64,000 nt of DNA, taken from positions 69,710 through 133,709 of the forward strand of contig NZ_FOBW01000010.1 in assembly GCF_900109925.1 (NCBI RefSeq), written 5' to 3'. Position numbers and translations under genes: made by a program. Positions 61,706 through 64,000 of this stretch are shown here, in pieces. Position 1 is the first letter of the stretch. Every line of letters begins with the position of its first letter. Origin of the DNA: Mesobacillus persicus. Its GTDB lineage: Bacteria > Bacillota > Bacilli > Bacillales > Cytobacillaceae. The notes beneath the pieces were generated by a model. It ran no database searches. It was not told where the DNA came from and saw only the letters and a program-made list of their open reading frames with translations.

Positions 61706-63451
61706 ATGATGAACAGATCAAAGCTTATCTCTAAACTACTCCCCTTTTTAGTGATTTTTCTAATTGGATCCATAGTAGCTTTTACTTGGTTTCTACAACA
61801 ACCAAGCAACAAGATCACCGTCCCTTTTCCAACGTTGGTTCAAACCGTTGAAGCTCTCGGTTCCAATTCTGCGACGCTAACAGAAAAGGCGAACGGGGTT
61901 TTAGAACTCGAGACAAAAGACGCAATTTATATCTCCCAGGTTCCACCAAACAGCCAGATGATAGCTAATCTACTCGAATCCAATAATATTATCTATAGTT
62001 ACTCTAGTAGCAGTGAATACGGCCCGTTAATATTAGGAGGTGTCTTGTTCCTTCTTGTTATCGGCGCGTTAGCCCTCCAGCGGAAAGCACAAGGTGGTAT
62101 TTCGCTTGGCAATAAAATGAAAAGTAGCTTAACCAAACCAACCCAGTTGCCCTCGATTTCATTAGATGATATTGGAGGGTTACAGGATGAAATGAAGGAG
62201 GAAATTCTTCAAACCCTCTCCATCCTAAGGCAACCTGAACAATCATTAAAAATGGGTATCAAAGCCCCAAAGGGAATTCTTTTCTATGGCCCCCCAGGAA
62301 CAGGGAAAACCTTACTTGCACAGGCCATTGCCCATGAGTTGGGCGCTACTTTCTTTTCTAGTAGTGGGTCTGCTTTTAATGAGATGTTTATTGGAGTTGG
62401 TGCCTCACGGGTCCGTAACCTTTTTGCAAATGCACGGAAACAAGGGCCTGCTGTTATTTTTATTGATGAAGTTGATGCCCTTGCAGGAAAAAGGAAGCCA
62501 CATGGCGGGGAAGAAGGCGAAAAAACACTTACTGAACTTCTTGTCCAACTAGATGGGGGTCATGCGAATGATGGAATTTTGTTTATTGCAGCAACAAATC
62601 GGAAAGATATGCTAGATGACGCTTTCCTCCGTCCTGGCAGGATTGACTTTACCTTCCAAGTTCCACTTCCAGATACAAAGGGTAGAAGAGAGATCATCGA
62701 AATTCATACAAAAGGGAAAAATCTCTCCGATGATGTTCGAAATTCGCTAGATGAACTAGCCGAAAGCACTTCCGGTTTTTCCGGTGCTGAAATTGCCTCA
62801 TTATTCGCCAATGCTGGTCGACTCGCACTCAGGAATGGTCGTGATTCATTGGTCAAGAGTGACCTTGATTCGGCGCTCGACCGAACAATCCTTGGTAGCA
62901 GTTCTCGTGCTCTTCAAGATGCCAACGTAAAACGCAGAGTGGCTATCCATGAAGCTGGACATGCACTACTTTCCGCTGTAACAAACCCTGGGTCTATTAG
63001 GAAAGCAACCATTGTCCCACGAGGACAAGCACTTGGATATGTAGCACCCATTGCGAAGGAACTTCAATTATCTACAACTAGTGAATTGCTAGACCGAGTT
63101 GCCATGATACTTGCTGGGGGAGTTGCTGAGCGTATCTACCTTGGCGAACATAGTATCGGCGTAAGTGGTGATGTTCAGCAGGCCAAGCAAATCATTGAAC
63201 AAATGGTAGACACCGGTCTATTACAGGATGAATTTACGCTCACGTTTAACAAAGAAGATAAAGAGGCAAAAATGCAGGTCCTTTTCGAGAATGCTCTCGA
63301 ACGTTCAAAAACGATCATTCGAACTCATGAAGACCAGTTTCAAGGACTTGTTGAAGCACTCTTAAAGAAAGAAACACTTGAAGGAACTGAAATCGAAGAA
63401 ATCGTAAACCAGAACAACCATAAAGCTCCAGAAATGCTAGCTTTCGTATAA
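61706..63451 (+). CDS. FtsH-like AAA+ membrane metalloprotease (second FtsH type)
   Basis: Two N-terminal transmembrane helices (about 11-31 and 107-127) flank a small outer domain, as in FtsH. The AAA domain has Walker A G195-PPGTGKT, Walker [10 protein letters not shown], the second region of homology [19 protein letters not shown], and the protease domain has H415-EAGH419. At 581 residues it is shorter than housekeeping FtsH (about 640) and lacks its C-terminal tail. It is probably a paralogue degrading specific membrane or cytosolic proteins. The start is ATG 61706 or 61709; a nine-codon frame just upstream ends over this start. Confidence 0.88.
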   Translation: MMNRSKLISKLLPFLVIFLIGSIVAFTWFLQQPSNKITVPFPTLVQTVEALGSNSATLTEKANGVLELETKDAIYISQVPPNSQMIANLLESNNIIYSYSSSSEYGPLILGGVLFLLVIGALALQRKAQGGISLGNKMKSSLTKPTQLPSISLDDIGGLQDEMKEEILQTLSILRQPEQSLKMGIKAPKGILFYGPPGTGKTLLAQAIAHELGATFFSSSGSAFNEMFIGVGASRVRNLFANARKQGPAVIFIDEVDALAGKRKPHGGEEGEKTLTELLVQLDGGHANDGILFIAATNRKDMLDDAFLRPGRIDFTFQVPLPDTKGRREIIEIHTKGKNLSDDVRNSLDELAESTSGFSGAEIASLFANAGRLALRNGRDSLVKSDLDSALDRTILGSSSRALQDANVKRRVAIHEAGHALLSAVTNPGSIRKATIVPRGQALGYVAPIAKELQLSTTSELLDRVAMILAGGVAERIYLGEHSIGVSGDVQQAKQIIEQMVDTGLLQDEFTLTFNKEDKEAKMQVLFENALERSKTIIRTHEDQFQGLVEALLKKETLEGTEIEEIVNQNNHKAPEMLAFV

Positions 63452-63457
63452 AAAATG

Positions 63458-63496
63458 AGCAGTGATAAATCTAGAAGATTTTCACTGCTTTTTTAT
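63458..63496 (+). terminator. Terminator of the FtsH-like gene
   Basis: AGCAGTGA and TCACTGCT, plus inner AAATCT/AGATTT, form a long stem followed by TTTTTT. Confidence 0.85.
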
Positions 63497-63501
63497 TAGA
63501 C

Positions 63502-63747
63502 CTAAAACCATACCTTCTGCAGTTCTCTTAAAAATCCTACGTTTATAGGAACCCCTGAGCTCTCCCCGATGATTGAGTCTATGCCGCAATAAGGACATAT
63601 GGCCGTTTCACCATTATCCACCCATTCATCGATTTCTCTAGGATGGAAGATTTTCAAACAGTGAAAACAACCACAAACATGATCCTTCGTCAATTCATTT
63701 CTGTTTTGGCTACTAAACCGATGTGCTTCTGCTAACTCTTTTTTCAT
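63502..63747 (-). CDS. Small zinc-ribbon-like cytoplasmic protein
   Basis: An 81-residue protein with CGCFHC (residues 25-30), then HPREIDEW and CPYCG (about 51-55), giving a four-Cys zinc-binding arrangement, and a GFLREL helix at the end. It belongs to a family annotated only as cytoplasmic protein; function unknown. AGGAG precedes ATG 63747. Confidence 0.75.
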   Translation of the reverse strand: MKKELAEAHRFSSQNRNELTKDHVCGCFHCLKIFHPREIDEWVDNGETAICPYCGIDSIIGESSGVPINVGFLRELQKVWF

Positions 63748-63817
63748 TTTTTCTCCTTTTTTTCATGTGCCCGAAGAATTTGCGCCTAGAAAAGACTCCC
63801 TACCAGCCTTTCTACAT

Positions 63818-64000
63818 CTAACATTTCCATTCTAAAAGTTCAATCCTATTTCCAAAAGGATCATTCACATAAAAGCGATTGGCGCCTGGTAGCTGATTGT
63901 CTTCAGTAAAAGGAATCCCGTTATTCATTAAGTGAACTTTTAACTCCTCAATATTCTCAACTTCAAATGCAGGATGTGCTTTTTTAGCTGGCGAAAAAGG
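63818..64000 (-). CDS. VOC (glyoxalase/bleomycin-resistance-like) protein, C-terminal part; gene runs off the window end
   Basis: The 60 visible residues read PFSPAKKAHPAFEVENIEEL, then NNGIPFTEDNQLPGANRFY, then VNDPFGNRIELLEWKC and TAG. The DPFGNRIELLE end with the metal-ligand Glu is the standard VOC-family C-terminus. The 5' part lies beyond the window, so length and substrate cannot be judged. Confidence 0.85.
   Translation of the reverse strand, partial: PFSPAKKAHPAFEVENIEELKVHLMNNGIPFTEDNQLPGANRFYVNDPFGNRIELLEWKC

Overview
The window is 64 kb of low-GC Firmicutes chromosome, best explained as an endospore-forming member of the Bacillaceae (Bacillus, Neobacillus or Mesobacillus type). 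The evidence is racA, a PbpF-type class A penicillin-binding protein, a Bacillus-style yndG-yndH-yndJ group, ykuK, a yuxK-type DCC protein, a ykoS-ykoT pair, AGGAGG-type ribosome binding sites, frequent TTG and GTG starts, and a small gene behind a sigma-G-like promoter. No rRNA, tRNA, insertion sequence, prophage or CRISPR array was seen. All family names come from reading the sequence; no database search was run.

Layout. 1-7.5 kb: a cut lipoprotein, membrane and hypothetical genes, a membrane metallophosphoesterase, a NUDIX hydrolase, the yndGHJ-like group and an ECF sigma factor. 8-11.4 kb: a GntR-ABC operon with a YtrA-type operator. 11.5-19.3 kb: VanW protein, an NhaC-family transporter under a clear lysine riboswitch, TatD hydrolase, a class B PBP, DUF2500 and HAD proteins. 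19.4-27.4 kb: a seven-gene Liv-type ABC transporter operon carrying two acyl/aryl-CoA ligases and a candidate cre site. 27.7-32.7 kb: a methyltransferase, a thioredoxin-like gene with an in-frame TGA at the first active-site Cys followed by a SECIS-like hairpin, a spore-type small protein, a ring-cleaving dioxygenase, nadE and racA. 32.8-43.4 kb: K+ channel, ykuK, biotin-dependent carboxyltransferase, DCC protein, several GNATs, a second GntR-ABC operon and a truncated haemoglobin. 43.6-48.7 kb: two copies of a structured dispersed repeat of about 295 bp flanking a CorA-type transporter and pbpF. 50.7-57.1 kb: a respiratory molybdoenzyme operon (chaperone, catalytic, FeS and NrfD subunits) followed by a cytoplasmic two-component system; both promoters carry the same box. 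57.4-64 kb: ykoS/ykoT/GtrA cell-surface glycosylation genes, an FtsH-like membrane protease and small genes.

How the parts may work together (inference). The molybdoenzyme and its neighbouring redox-type kinase look like a switchable anaerobic respiration module. The Liv operon looks like uptake plus CoA activation of an organic acid under catabolite control. The two GntR-ABC operons look like cell-envelope stress or antibiotic-response modules. The strongest candidate for something undescribed is the UxxC thioredoxin-like gene at 28.5 kb: an intact gene whose only lesion is TGA exactly at the redox Cys, with a hairpin at the position expected of a bacterial SECIS element.
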